From: Streptomyces sp. NBC_01481
GTDB taxonomy: Bacteria > Actinomycetota > Actinomycetes > Streptomycetales > Streptomycetaceae
DNA: 64,000 nucleotides
Direction: 5' to 3'
Assembly: GCF_026339995.1 (NCBI RefSeq)
Contig: NZ_JAPEPT010000001.1
Location: 1,128,501-1,192,500 of the forward strand
Below the pieces are notes generated by a model, which saw only the letters and a list, made by a program, of their open reading frames with translations, had not been told where the DNA came from and did no database searches. Positions 25,891 to 36,800 of this stretch are shown piece after piece. Each line of letters opens with the position of its first letter. The first letter of the stretch is position 1. A program made the translations under genes and the position numbers.

Positions 25891-26210
25891 CCGCTGACAG
25901 CCTTGCGCGAGGCTGACAGCACGTCTTCTCCCGTCTTCCTCCACTCAATCACCGCAGCTCAGCACGGGAATTCCGCCCAGCACAGGCCGAACGAATGATT
26001 GCCATGAGGTAAATCGGCCTTTGCTGGTGCGGAGTTCGGTTGCTCGGACAGGGGCTCAGACCTATGGTCAAAGCTCGCGGGCAAGTCCCGAATAATGGCC
26101 GGGTTTTCGGTCATTGCTGATGATTGTTTGCGCCTCCATGTGCGAGGCGCCCTTACGGGGAATGCGAAAGTCCCCGAAGGCGTGCAATAAGCCGTGGGAG
26201 AGGATGGGAA
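25891..26210. other. Promoter region of the PUFA-like operon
   Basis: About 320 bp without a gene. A 6-bp hairpin CAGCCT/AGGCTG (25898-25915) may end the SARP transcript. An imperfect dyad, AATGGCC N8 GGTCATT (26094-26115), is a possible regulator site. GGGAGAGG just before 26211 is the ribosome site for the ACP gene. I could not find a clean set of SARP heptamer repeats. Confidence 0.4.
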
Positions 26211-26477
26211 ATGGCGAACGTTACGGCCGAAGAAGCCCAGAAATGGCTGATCGACGAGATCGCACAGCGCCTGGGTGTGGAGCCGACGGAGGTCCCGGCC
26301 GACCAGTACTTCGACGAGCTCGACCTGGACAGCACCCAGGCGCTCATCATCGCCGGTGAGATGGAGAGCTGGCTCGGCTTCGAGCTCGGTACGACGGCGC
26401 TGTGGTACCACCCGACCATCGAGGCTCTCGCGGCGCACATCGCCGAGGAGTGCGCGGCGCGTTCCGCCGCGGCGTAG
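26211..26477 (+). CDS. Stand-alone acyl carrier protein
   Basis: 88 aa from ATG 26211. A four-helix ACP fold with the phosphopantetheine site DLDSTQALIIAGEME, Ser41 (codon 26331-26333); the C-terminal helix is YHPTIEALAAHIAEE. The motif is DST rather than the GIDSIKR of the three ACPs in the next gene, so it belongs to a different ACP type, closer to modular/NRPS-like carriers (TALWYHPTIE). It is the first gene of the operon, 369 bp before the megasynthase. Possible jobs are starter loading, or accepting the finished chain for the flavin oxidases downstream. Confidence 0.9.
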   Translation: MANVTAEEAQKWLIDEIAQRLGVEPTEVPADQYFDELDLDSTQALIIAGEMESWLGFELGTTALWYHPTIEALAAHIAEECAARSAAA

Positions 26478-26846
26478 CGCCTGCGGCGCCGGGCCGGTCG
26501 CACTGGCCGGCGCCGCTCGACAGCGCGGTCGGCCCCGTCCGTACGCCGGCGACCACGTCCGTACAGCCGCTCGCCGGCACGGCCCCAGAGCCTCGTCCCA
26601 CGGGAGGCGAACCTCAGCCCCGTCCGCCATCCCGTGGGACGAGACACCCGGCCGCGCCGAACGGTCCGGACGCGCACACCGCACCAGGCGACCCCTCCAC
26701 GATGCGGACCCGCCCGCTGCAGCAACCGTCGCCGACCTGGTCCGCCGCCCCCGAGGGCGCGCGCCGCCCCGCCTCGGGCCGCCGGCCCCCGTGCCACAGG
26801 CGCCGAGACCGAAGTCCCTGTTCGCCCAGATCCAGAGAGACTTGCC
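26478..26846. other. Gap between ACP and megasynthase
   Basis: A 369-bp, very GC-rich stretch. The megasynthase frame stays open back to 26634, but the translation there is low-complexity Arg/Pro and unlike PfaA N-termini, so I treat it as untranslated. No hairpin stands out. Confidence 0.4.
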
Positions 26847-29800
26847 GTGAACTCATCGCAGGAATCCGACCTCGACCGTCGGCTCGCCCGGGACCCCATC
26901 GCCATCGTCGGCCTCTCCGCGCTCTACCCCAAGTCCAGCAACCTGCAGGAATTCTGGGCGAACGTCGTCTCGGCCGCCGACTGCATCGACGATGTGCCCG
27001 CGGACCACTGGGACGTCGACGAGCACTACGACCCCGACCCCACGGTGCCGGACAAGACGTACTCCACGCGCGGCGGGTTCATCCCCGACGTGCCGTTCAA
27101 CCCCCTGGAGTTCGGCCTTCCGCCGAACACGCTGGAGGTCACGGACGTACTCCAGCTGCTGAGCCTGGTCGTCGCACGCGATCTGCTCAAGGACGCCGGA
27201 GCCGACCAGCCCTGGTACGACGCCTCGCGCACCGGCGTCGTCCTCGGCATCACCGGCGCCAACCAGCTGACCCAGCCGCTGACAGCACGGCTCCAGAGCG
27301 GAGTGCTCAAGGAGGTCGTCCGTAGTTGCGGACTGTCCGCCAGGGACGCCGAGGAGATCGTCGCCAAGTTCCGCCTCGCGTATGCGCCGTGGGAGGAGAA
27401 CTCCTTCCCGGGCATGCTCGGCAACGTGGTCGCCGGACGGGTCGCCAACCGGCTCGACCTCGGCGGCATCAACATGACGATCGACGCAGCCTGCGCCAGC
27501 TCGCTCGGCGCCGTCCGCACCGCCGCCAGCGAACTGCTCGAAGGCCGCTCCGACACGATGCTGGTGGGCGGCTGCGACGCCGAGAACACCATCTTCATGT
27601 ACCTGTGCTTCAGCAAGACGCCCGCGCTGTCCAAGTCCGGGCGCATCCGCCCGTTCGACAAGGACGCCGACGGCACGCTGATCGGCGAGGGCATCGGCAT
27701 GCTCGCGCTGCGCCGCCTCGCCGACGCCGAGCGCGACGGCAATCAGATCTACGCGGTGCTGCGCGGCATGGGCACCTCCAGCGACGGCCGGTTCAAGTCC
27801 ATCTACGCCCCCCGCAAGGAAGGGCAGATGGTCGCGCTGCGCCGCGCGTACGAGGACGCCGACTGCTCGCCGTCGAGCATCGAGCTCTTCGAGGCGCACG
27901 GCACCGGCACCGCCGTCGGCGACGCCACCGAGCTGAGCGCCCTGTCCGCCGTCGTCTCCGACGGCAACGAAAGCCGTCAGTACGCGGCCGTCGGCAGTGT
28001 GAAGTCGCAGATCGGCCACACCAAGGCGGCCGCAGGCGCGGCCGGCCTGATCAAGCTGGCGCTCGCGCTGCACCACAAGGTGCTGCCGCCCACCATCAAC
28101 GTGGACGAGCCCAACCCCGCCATCGACTTCGACTCCGGACCGTTCTACGTCAACACCGAGGCCCGGCCCTGGATCCGCGACCCCGAGCGCCCCAAGCGCC
28201 GCGCCGCGATCTCCTCGTTCGGCTTCGGCGGCACCAACTTCCACATGGTGCTCGAAGAGCACGGCGACGGCGAAGACCTGCGCGTCAGCTACCCGGTCGC
28301 GGCCGTGCACCTGTGGCACGCCCCGGACACCGCCGCCCTCATCGAGGCCCTCGCCGCCGCTGCGCCCGCGACCGGAGGCCCGGCCCCCGAGGGCCACGCC
28401 CGCGTCGCCCTGGTCGCCCGCACCGAGGACGAGCTGAAGACGCTGCGCGAGCTGGCGCTCGGCGAACTGCGCTCCCGGCCCGGGGCGGACGCCTGGTCGC
28501 ACCCCAAGGGCGTCCACTTCCGCACGAGCGCTACACCGGCCGGCAAGGTCGCTGCCCTCTTCGCCGGTCAGGGCAGCCAGTACGTCAACCTCGGCCAGAG
28601 CGCCGTCATGGCGCTGCCGCCGCTGCGTACCGCCTTCGACCGGGCCAACCTGCACTTCGAGGGCTCCGAGCCGCTGTCCCGCATCGCCTTCCCGCCGCCG
28701 CTGTTCGGCGACGACGTACGCACGGCGCAGGAGACCGCGCTCCAGGCGACCGCCTACGCCCAGCCCGCCATCGGCGCGCTGTCGGCCGGGCAGTTCCGCT
28801 ACCTCGGTGAACTCGGCTTCGCCGCCGAAGGGTTCCTCGGCCACAGCTTCGGTGAACTGACCGCCCTGTGGGCCGCGGGCGCACTCGACAACGACGCCTT
28901 CTTCGCGCTGGCACGAGCCCGCGGCAAGGCGATGGCCCCGCCGCCGGAGACCGGCTTCGACGCCGGTGCGATGGCCGCCGTCTCCGCCCCCGAGGAGCGC
29001 GTGGCCGAACTGCTCGCCGACCGTGCGGGTCTGGTCGTCTGCAACCGCAACGCTGCCGACCAGATCGTGATCGGCGGCGGCACCGAGGAAGTCGAGCGCC
29101 TGGTCGCGGCCGCCAAGGCCGCGGGCCTGCGCGCCAGCCGACTGCCGGTCTCGGCCGCCTTCCACACCCCGTTCGTCGGCCACGCCGTCGATGCCTTCCG
29201 CGGCGACGTGGAGCGCTTCGAGGTCCGCCGGCCGAACGGCACCGTCTTCGCCAACACCAAGGGCGCGCTCTACGGCGACGACATCGCCGCCAACCGCAAG
29301 GTCCTGGCCGAGCAGCTCATCAACCCGGTCGACTTCGCCGCCCGCGTCGAGGAGATGTACGCGGCCGGGTTCCGGGTCTTCGTGGAGTTCGGCCCCAAGA
29401 GCGTGCTCACCCAGCTGGTACGCCGGATCCTCGGCGACCGCGAGCACACGGTCGTCAACCTCGACGCCGGTCCCGGACGCGACGCGGACGTCGCGCTCAA
29501 GCAGGCCGTCGCCCAGCTCGCCGTCCTCGGACTGCCGCTGGCCACCGCCGACCGCTATGTGGCCGCGCCGGTGGAGAACGCGCCGACCAAGGGGATGTCG
29601 ATCCTCCTGAACGGCATCAACTACGTCTCGCCCCAGCGCAAGGCGGCCTACCGCGACGCGATCGACAACGGATACCGCATCGCGGTCCCGGCCACTCCGG
29701 CCGCTCCGGCGCCGCCCGCGCCCGCTCCGGTGGCGGCACCGGCGGCACGTCAGGCCCTTCCGGCGTCCCCGGACCGGGGTCCGGTGCGGAGCCCCGGGAC

Positions 29801-32800
29801 ACCGGCACCGGCGACCGCCTCCGCCGCGACCGGTGTCGCCACCGCCACCGCCCTGGCCACCGCACCGGCACCCGCACCCGCTCCGGTTCAGGCGGCGCCC
29901 GCCCCCGCCCCCGCTCCCACCGTCATGGAGACAGCCCACGTGGACAGTGACCGCCTGGCCGATCTTGTGGCCGACCATCTTTCCCTGCACGACGAGTACC
30001 TCAACGGCCAGCTGCAGAGCGCCGAACGCCTCACCGGTCTGCTGGAGCGCGCCGCCGACCAGGGGCAGCTCGGCCAGGTGCTGGCCGGGGTCAACGCCGT
30101 CAAGGAGCACGGCCTGGACATCGGCCGCAGCCACCTGCGGGCGAATGAGATCCTGCGCGACCTGGCCGGCCTGGAGCTGGGCAACGCCCCGGCCCCGACT
30201 CGCGCGGCTGCCCCTCAGCAGATCGCACCGGCCGCCCTCGCCACGGCCCCGCAGGCCGTGACTCCCGCCCAGGTCCCGGCCGCGCTGACGGCGGCCCCGG
30301 TCTCGGCAGCCCCGGCTCCCGCCGCACCGCAGGCTCTGCCCGCCGCCGCGCCCGCCGTCGCCGCTCCGGTCCCGGCCACCCCCGCTCCCGCTCCGGCGGC
30401 GGTCGTGGTCGCACAGCCCGCGGTGGATGTCGAGGCCGCGCTGCTTGAGGTGGTCGGTGAGAAGACCGGTTACCCGGCGGACATGCTTGAGCTGGACATG
30501 GACATCGAGGCGGACCTCGGTATCGACTCGATCAAGCGGGTCGAGATCATGGGCGTGTTGCAGGAGCGCCTGGGCGAGACGGTCGCCGCCGGTCCGGAGC
30601 AGCTGGGTGAACTCCGTACCCTGCGCCACATAGTCGACTTCATGGCCGAGGCCGCTGCCGCCGCTCCCGCTGCCGCCGCTCCCGCTCCGGCGGCGGCGGT
30701 TGCCGCGAAGCCCGCGGTGGATGTCGAGGCTGTCCTGCTTGAGGTGGTCGGTGAGAAGACCGGTTACCCGGCGGACATGCTTGAGCTGGACATGGACATC
30801 GAGGCCGATCTCGGTATCGACTCGATCAAGCGCGTCGAGATCATGGGCGTGATGCAGGAGCGCCTGGGCGAGACAGTCTCCGCCGGACCCGAGCAACTGG
30901 GTGAACTCCGTACCCTGCGCCACATAGTCGACTTCATGGCCGAGGCCGCGGGCTCCGCTGCCGCCCCCGCTGCCCCGCAGCCCGCCGCCCCGGCTCAGCC
31001 CGCCGCCCCGGCCGGCCCGGACGCCGCAGGTCTGGAAGCCGCGCTCCTCGAGGTCGTCGGTCAGAAGACCGGTTACCCGGCGGACATGCTCGAGCTGGAC
31101 ATGGACATCGAGGCGGACCTCGGTATCGACTCGATCAAGCGGGTCGAGATCATGGGCGTGATGCAGGAGAGGTTCGGCGAGTTGGTCGCCGCCGGTCCCG
31201 AGCAGCTCGGTGAACTGCGTACGCTCCGCCACATCGTGGATTTCATGGCGGGCGGCACTGACGCGTCAGTCGCCGCCCAGACCTCCGCGCCCCAGGCCGC
31301 CGACGCGACCGCCGCCCAGCCCGCCGCCGACAACTCCCGCGCCGGTATCGGCCGGGCCCAGGCCGCGCTCGTCACCCTCGCCACCCCCGACCTGCTGGTC
31401 GGCGCCTACCCGGAGGGCTCGGGCGCGCTGGTCGTGGACGACGGTGCGGACCTCGCGCCGGTCCTCGTGAACCGTCTCATCGAGTCGGGCCGCCACGTGC
31501 ACGTACTGCGGCTGCCGGGTGTGGCCCAGCGCGTCAGCGGAGTCAAGGACCACTCCCTGTCCGGCTGGGGAGTGACCGAACTCGCCGACCGGATGGAGGA
31601 GATCCTCGCCGACCGGATCAGCCTGGTCATCGACCTCTCCGCCGCGCACGGCGGTGACTGGACCGAATCAGTGCGCCGCCTCGCCCACACGCTGCTCGTC
31701 GCCAAGCACGCGGTGGAGCCGCTGAACACCGCGGCCACCGCGGGCCGGGCCGCCTTCGTCACCGTCACGCGTCTCGACGGGGCCTTCGGCCTCGGCGGGG
31801 TCGACGAGGAGCTCGCCCCCGCCGGCGGTGTGGCGGGCCTCGTCAAGACCCTGGCGGTGGAAGCGCCCCAGCTGTTCACCCGGGCTCTTGACCTCGCCCC
31901 CGCCCTCACCCCCGAGGCCGGCGCCGACCTCGTCCTGAACGAGGTCCACGACGCCGTCACCGACACGGTGCAGGTGGGCCACGACGGTACGCGCCGGGTC
32001 GGCCTCACCCTCGCCGAGCGGCCGCTGACCGACACGGGCGCCGATATCGCACCGCTCACCTCCGACGACGTACTGGTGGTCACCGGCGGCGGACGCGGCA
32101 TCACCGCCGACTGCGTGATCGAGCTGGCCAAGCAGTACAAGCCGGGGCTGCTGCTGCTCGGCCGCACCCCGCTGGACGAGGAGCCGCAGTGGGCGCACGG
32201 CGTCGAGGCCGCCGCGCTCAAGGCCGCGGCAGCGGGCCAGTTGAAGGCCGCGGGCGAGAAGCCCACCCCCAAGCGGGTCGAGCAGCTCTACCGGGCCGTC
32301 GTCGGTGCCCGTGAGATCCGTAAGACCATCGAGGACGTACGGGCCGCCGGAAGTCAGGTCGAGTACCTGGCGGTGGACATCACCGACCCGGCCGCCGTCG
32401 CCACCGCCCTCGCTTCGCACAAGGAGCGCATCAGCGGCCTGGTGCACGGTGCGGGTGTCCTGGCCGACCAGCTGATCGCCAACAAGAAGGCCTCCGAGAT
32501 CGAGCGGGTCTTCGCTCCCAAGCTGGCCGGGCTGCGCGCCGTGACCGCCGCGCTGCCCGCCGACGCACTGCGCCACGTGGTGCTCTTCTCCTCGGTCGCC
32601 GGATTCTTCGGCAACCGCGGCCAGTCGGACTACGCCATGGCCAACGAGGTCCTCAACGCCTGGGCGTCCTCCTGGAAGCAGCGCCACCCGGCCTCCCGCG
32701 TCACCTCGCTCAACTGGGGTGCCTGGGACAGCGGAATGGTCTCCCCGGAGGTCAAGGCCGTCTTCCAGGAACGCGGCATCACGCTGATCCCGGCGGACAC

Positions 32801-33725
32801 CGGAGCCCAGATGTTCACCGAGCAGTTCGCCCCCGAGCACGCCGGGGACGTGGTGACCGTACTCGGCCCGACGACGCCCCTCTCGGAGCCGGAGCGGACC
32901 GTTCCCACGGCCACCGTCACCGTCGAGCGAAACCTCGGCGAGCTGGCGGGCGACCCGATCCTCACCGACCACGTCATCGGCGATTCGCCGGTGCTGCCGG
33001 CGGCCGTCGCGCTCGGCTGGGCGATCGGCGCGGTCGAGCGGGCCGGTGCCACCGAGGTGCGCCAGGTCAGCGACTTCTCGGTCCACAAGGGCATCGTCTT
33101 CGACGGTACGCAGGCCGAGCAGGTCAGCCTGGTGATGACCCCGGCCGGGGACACCGTCAAGGTGGCCATCCGCGCGACCGACGCCGAGGGAGTCGCACGA
33201 CCGCGCTACGCGGCCGTCGTCGCCCCGGGGACCACGCTCGCCGATGCCACGGTCGCCGGACTGCCGGCGCTCGGCTCGGGCCGGGACGCCGCCGGCTTCT
33301 ACAGCGACGGAACGCTCTTCCACGGACCTGCCCTGCGCGGTGTGCGCCGGGTGCTGGCCGAGGACGGGTCCCGGCTGGTCCTCGAGTGCGAACTGCCCGA
33401 ACTCCGGCCCGCCGGAGGCGCCTTCGGCGGCTCCCGCTTCGCGCCGGGTACGGCGGACCTGCTGCTCCAGGCGGGCCTTGTGTGGGTGAGGCTGTTCCGC
33501 GGCACCGCGGGGCTGCCCCTCTCCGTGGGCCGGGCCGATCTGCACCACCCGCTGCCGGACGGTGAGCCGTTCCTGATCGTGGTGGAGCCCGCACCGTCGG
33601 GCAGCAGCATCGGAGCCTCGCTCACCATCACCGCCTGCGCCCCCGACGGACGGGTGCTCACCCGCTTCGACGGCGTATCCGTGGTCTCGGCCCCGCAGTT
33701 GGCGGCCAAGTTCATCAGCAGCTGA
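26847..33725 (+). CDS. pfaA: PUFA-synthase-like megasynthase PfaA/Pfa2: KS-AT-ACP-ACP-ACP-KR-DH
   Basis: 2292 aa from GTG 26847 (AGAGAG 8 nt upstream). KS (about 15-455): nucleophile DAACASSL Cys216, EAHGTGT, KSQIGHTKAAAG. AT (about 565-870): FAGQGSQYVNLG, GHSFGE Ser667. After an Ala/Pro-rich linker come three ACPs, each with LGIDSIKRVEIMG (Ser1228, Ser1326, Ser1429). KR (about 1740-1990): VTGGGRGIT, SSVAG, SDYAMANE Tyr1929. C-terminal PKS-type dehydratase with His2042 (DHVIGDSPVLP). The order and the GIDSIKR carriers are those of PfaA/Pfa2 iterative PUFA and heterocyst-glycolipid synthases. It condenses malonyl units repeatedly and works with the next two proteins. Actinomycete versions make unknown polyunsaturated or hydroxylated chains. 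Confidence 0.95.
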   Translation: MNSSQESDLDRRLARDPIAIVGLSALYPKSSNLQEFWANVVSAADCIDDVPADHWDVDEHYDPDPTVPDKTYSTRGGFIPDVPFNPLEFGLPPNTLEVTDVLQLLSLVVARDLLKDAGADQPWYDASRTGVVLGITGANQLTQPLTARLQSGVLKEVVRSCGLSARDAEEIVAKFRLAYAPWEENSFPGMLGNVVAGRVANRLDLGGINMTIDAACASSLGAVRTAASELLEGRSDTMLVGGCDAENTIFMYLCFSKTPALSKSGRIRPFDKDADGTLIGEGIGMLALRRLADAERDGNQIYAVLRGMGTSSDGRFKSIYAPRKEGQMVALRRAYEDADCSPSSIELFEAHGTGTAVGDATELSALSAVVSDGNESRQYAAVGSVKSQIGHTKAAAGAAGLIKLALALHHKVLPPTINVDEPNPAIDFDSGPFYVNTEARPWIRDPERPKRRAAISSFGFGGTNFHMVLEEHGDGEDLRVSYPVAAVHLWHAPDTAALIEALAAAAPATGGPAPEGHARVALVARTEDELKTLRELALGELRSRPGADAWSHPKGVHFRTSATPAGKVAALFAGQGSQYVNLGQSAVMALPPLRTAFDRANLHFEGSEPLSRIAFPPPLFGDDVRTAQETALQATAYAQPAIGALSAGQFRYLGELGFAAEGFLGHSFGELTALWAAGALDNDAFFALARARGKAMAPPPETGFDAGAMAAVSAPEERVAELLADRAGLVVCNRNAADQIVIGGGTEEVERLVAAAKAAGLRASRLPVSAAFHTPFVGHAVDAFRGDVERFEVRRPNGTVFANTKGALYGDDIAANRKVLAEQLINPVDFAARVEEMYAAGFRVFVEFGPKSVLTQLVRRILGDREHTVVNLDAGPGRDADVALKQAVAQLAVLGLPLATADRYVAAPVENAPTKGMSILLNGINYVSPQRKAAYRDAIDNGYRIAVPATPAAPAPPAPAPVAAPAARQALPASPDRGPVRSPGTPAPATASAATGVATATALATAPAPAPAPVQAAPAPAPAPTVMETAHVDSDRLADLVADHLSLHDEYLNGQLQSAERLTGLLERAADQGQLGQVLAGVNAVKEHGLDIGRSHLRANEILRDLAGLELGNAPAPTRAAAPQQIAPAALATAPQAVTPAQVPAALTAAPVSAAPAPAAPQALPAAAPAVAAPVPATPAPAPAAVVVAQPAVDVEAALLEVVGEKTGYPADMLELDMDIEADLGIDSIKRVEIMGVLQERLGETVAAGPEQLGELRTLRHIVDFMAEAAAAAPAAAAPAPAAAVAAKPAVDVEAVLLEVVGEKTGYPADMLELDMDIEADLGIDSIKRVEIMGVMQERLGETVSAGPEQLGELRTLRHIVDFMAEAAGSAAAPAAPQPAAPAQPAAPAGPDAAGLEAALLEVVGQKTGYPADMLELDMDIEADLGIDSIKRVEIMGVMQERFGELVAAGPEQLGELRTLRHIVDFMAGGTDASVAAQTSAPQAADATAAQPAADNSRAGIGRAQAALVTLATPDLLVGAYPEGSGALVVDDGADLAPVLVNRLIESGRHVHVLRLPGVAQRVSGVKDHSLSGWGVTELADRMEEILADRISLVIDLSAAHGGDWTESVRRLAHTLLVAKHAVEPLNTAATAGRAAFVTVTRLDGAFGLGGVDEELAPAGGVAGLVKTLAVEAPQLFTRALDLAPALTPEAGADLVLNEVHDAVTDTVQVGHDGTRRVGLTLAERPLTDTGADIAPLTSDDVLVVTGGGRGITADCVIELAKQYKPGLLLLGRTPLDEEPQWAHGVEAAALKAAAAGQLKAAGEKPTPKRVEQLYRAVVGAREIRKTIEDVRAAGSQVEYLAVDITDPAAVATALASHKERISGLVHGAGVLADQLIANKKASEIERVFAPKLAGLRAVTAALPADALRHVVLFSSVAGFFGNRGQSDYAMANEVLNAWASSWKQRHPASRVTSLNWGAWDSGMVSPEVKAVFQERGITLIPADTGAQMFTEQFAPEHAGDVVTVLGPTTPLSEPERTVPTATVTVERNLGELAGDPILTDHVIGDSPVLPAAVALGWAIGAVERAGATEVRQVSDFSVHKGIVFDGTQAEQVSLVMTPAGDTVKVAIRATDAEGVARPRYAAVVAPGTTLADATVAGLPALGSGRDAAGFYSDGTLFHGPALRGVRRVLAEDGSRLVLECELPELRPAGGAFGGSRFAPGTADLLLQAGLVWVRLFRGTAGLPLSVGRADLHHPLPDGEPFLIVVEPAPSGSSIGASLTITACAPDGRVLTRFDGVSVVSAPQLAAKFISS
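30417..31250 (+). repeat. Three near-identical in-frame ACP repeats
   Basis: Units start at about 30417, 30711 and 31020 (offsets 294 and 309 bp). The blocks encoding EVVG-KTGYPADMLELDMD and the GIDSIKRVEIMG site are almost identical even at silent positions, pointing to recent duplication or gene conversion. Ala/Pro linkers between units differ. Confidence 0.9.
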
Positions 33726-33830
33726 TTGACGCCTCGTAGCTGACGCAAGCGATCGGGTCGGCCCGGACGGTGCTCACCGTGCCCCAGCCGTCCGGGCCGG
33801 CCGCCCCTCAGAAGGGACCCCAGAGCTCTC

Positions 33831-36800
33831 ATGAGCAAGTACGCCATCGTTGGCCTCTCCTGCCTGTTTCCAGGAGCGGAGACACCTGCCGAGTTCTGGC
33901 AGAACCTCCGTACCGGGGCGGACAGCCGCAAGGAAGGGGGCGAAGAGGTCTTCGGCCCCGCCCTCGACGCCCGGGACACCGACCCCCAGCACGGCATCTA
34001 CTGCAGCCGGGGCGGCTTCATCACAGACTTCGACTTCGACCCGTCCGGCTATCTCCTCGACCCCGGCCATCTCGCGGGGCTCGACCGCATCTTCCACTGG
34101 TCCCTGCATGTCGCCAGGGAGGCGCTGCGCGACAGTGGCCACGCGGACCGCCCCGAGACCCTCGCCCGTACCGGACTGATCCTGGGCAACTACTCCTTCC
34201 CCACGCCCACCTCCGCCGAGGTCAGCGTGCCGCTGGTCCAGGAGGCGGTTCTGGAGGGGCTGCGAGGGGCCGGGCACCCGGCGCTCGGCGCGCTCGCCGA
34301 GCAGGAGCGCCGCATCGACCGCGACGCTCTCAAGCCCGAGGACCTGCGGGTCAGCGGCTCCCCGTCGTCCCTCGCCGCCACCGCGCTGGGCCTCGGCGGC
34401 CCCCGCTACGCGCTCGACGCCGCCTGCTCGTCCGCGCTGTACGCGCTCAAGCTGGCCTGCGACCATCTCGCCGCGGGCCAGGCCGACCTGGTGCTGGCCG
34501 GCGGTGTCTGCGCGCCGGACCCGACGCTGATCCACCTGTCGTTCTCGGACCTGCAGGCCTACCCCCGCGACGGCTTCAGCCAGCCCTTCGACGACAGGTC
34601 CGGCGGCATCCTCACCGGCCAGGGCGCGGGCATGGTCGCGGTCAAGCGGCTGGCCGACGCGCTGCGTGACGGCGACCGGATCCACGCCGTCGTCGACGGC
34701 ATCGGCCTGACGAACGACGGCAGCGGACGCCATCTGCTGGTCCCGCAGGGAGGCGGCCAACTCCAGTCGTACGAGCTGGCGTACGAGCAGGCGGGCATCG
34801 ACCCGACCACCATCGACTACCTGGAGTGCCACGCCACCGGTACTCCCATCGGCGACTCGACCGAGGCCGATTCGGTGGCCGCGTTCTTCGGCGACGCGGG
34901 CAAGGTCCCGCTGATCGGCTCGGTCAAGGGCAACATCGGCCACCTCCTCACCGTGGCCGGGCTCAGCAGCATGCTCAAGGTCATCCTGGCCATGGGCAAC
35001 GGCCACATCCCGCCGACCATCGGTGTGGAGCGGCCGGTCGCCTCCAAGGACGGACGCGTCGGCGAGGACACGCTGGTCCGCACGGGCCGGGAGTGGCCGC
35101 GCGGTGAGGACCCTCGCCGGGGAGCGGTCTCCGCCTTCGGCTTCGGCGGCACCAACGCGCATGTGGTGCTCTCCGAGCCGGTCGCCGAGACCGTCACCGA
35201 GGCGGCCGCGGCCACCGTGCCCACCCTCGATGTGGTGGGCCTGGGCGCGCACTTCGGCTCGTTCGACTCCCTCGACGCCTTCGAGCGTGCCGTCCACGAG
35301 GGCAGCGACGCACTGGGCCCGCTGCCCGAGCGGCGCTGGCGCGGCCTCGACCAGACCCGCGGCGGCTCCCTGGAGCACGGCACCGGCGTCTCGCCCGACG
35401 CGCTCCCGCACGGCGCCTTCGTGGACGGGCTCGGCATCGACCCCGTAGACCTCAAGATCCCGCCGTCGGACCTGCGGACGTACAACCTCCAGCACGCGCT
35501 CGCCTCCAAGGTGGCCGACGAGGCTCTGCACGACGCCGGCTTCAGCCGCGCCGTGGCTCAGGGCCAGACCGCTCCCGCACCGCGCCGGGTCGCGGTCGTG
35601 GTGGCCATGGAGATCGAGCCCATGACGCATCTGCGGCTCACCCGCCGCACGCTCGGGGCCTTCGTACGCGAGGAGTTCGAGCGGGCCGGAGTCGCGATCG
35701 ACGAGGAGCAGCTGGCCGCCGTGACGGCGGTCGGCCGCGACGCGGTGGTCGACCCGATCGTCGCCAACGAGGTGCTCAGCTTCATCGGCAACGTGATGGC
35801 GAGCCGTATCTCCTCGCTGTGGAACCTGACCGGACCGTCCTTCACCGTCTCCTCCGACGGTTCGGGCACCGCCGAGGCCCTGGAGGTCGCACGGCTGCTG
35901 CTGCTCGACCCCAGCATCGAGGCGGTCCTCGTCGGAGCGGTCGACCTGGCGGGCTCGGCGGAGAACCTGCTGCTGCGGCCCGATGTGGTCGCCGAGGCCG
36001 GGCTGACCTTCGGGGAGGGCAGCCGTGGCCGCCGTATCGGCGAGGGCGCGGGCGCGATTGTCGTCACCCGCCCCGGCGAGTCCGAGTCGACGGTGTACGC
36101 GCGCCTGGACTCGGTCGCCATCCGGCATGCCGCACCGGTCGACGGCGCGGTGCCCGAGGCCGACGCTGCGACCCTCGCATCCGCGGCCGAGGCGGCGCTG
36201 ACCGCCGCGGGCGTCACGGCAGCCGACATCGGCTATCTGGAGGCCCACGCCGGCGGCACCGACATCCAGGACCGGGCCGAGATCGCCGGACTGGCCCGGG
36301 TCTACCCGGCCGCCGGCGGAAGTGTGGCCCTCGGCAGCGCCAAGGCGCAGATCGGCGACGCCGGTTGTGCCGCGACCATGGCCGGACTCATCCGGTCCGT
36401 GCTCTGCCTGCACCACGGCTATCTGCCCGGCACCAGCGGCTGGAGCCGCCCCGCCGGTGAGCTGGCCGACGACTTCGCCGCCTCCGCGCTGTACGTCCCG
36501 GACGCGTCGCGCCCGTGGCTGCGCGAGACCAAGGGCGCCCGCCGGTACGCGGCCCTCAGCTTCATCGGCGCCTCCGGAGCCCACGGCCACCTCGTGCTCT
36601 CCGCCGAGGCCACCCGTGGCGCGGTCACGCCGAGCGACTGGCAGCGCGCGGGCGGTCCCGTCGTACTGCCCCTGGCCGCCGACTCCTTCGAGGCCCTGCA
36701 CGCCTCGATCGAGCAGCATCTGGAACTGCTCGAAGTCGCCGACCCGTACGCGCTGGCCCGCGATGCGGCCAAGGAACTCGCGGGCAGGAAGCTGCGCGCG

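Noticed and set aside
26634..26846. N-terminal extension of the PfaA-like protein
   Set aside because: Arg/Pro-rich low-complexity translation without ribosome site; GTG 26847 matches the family start.
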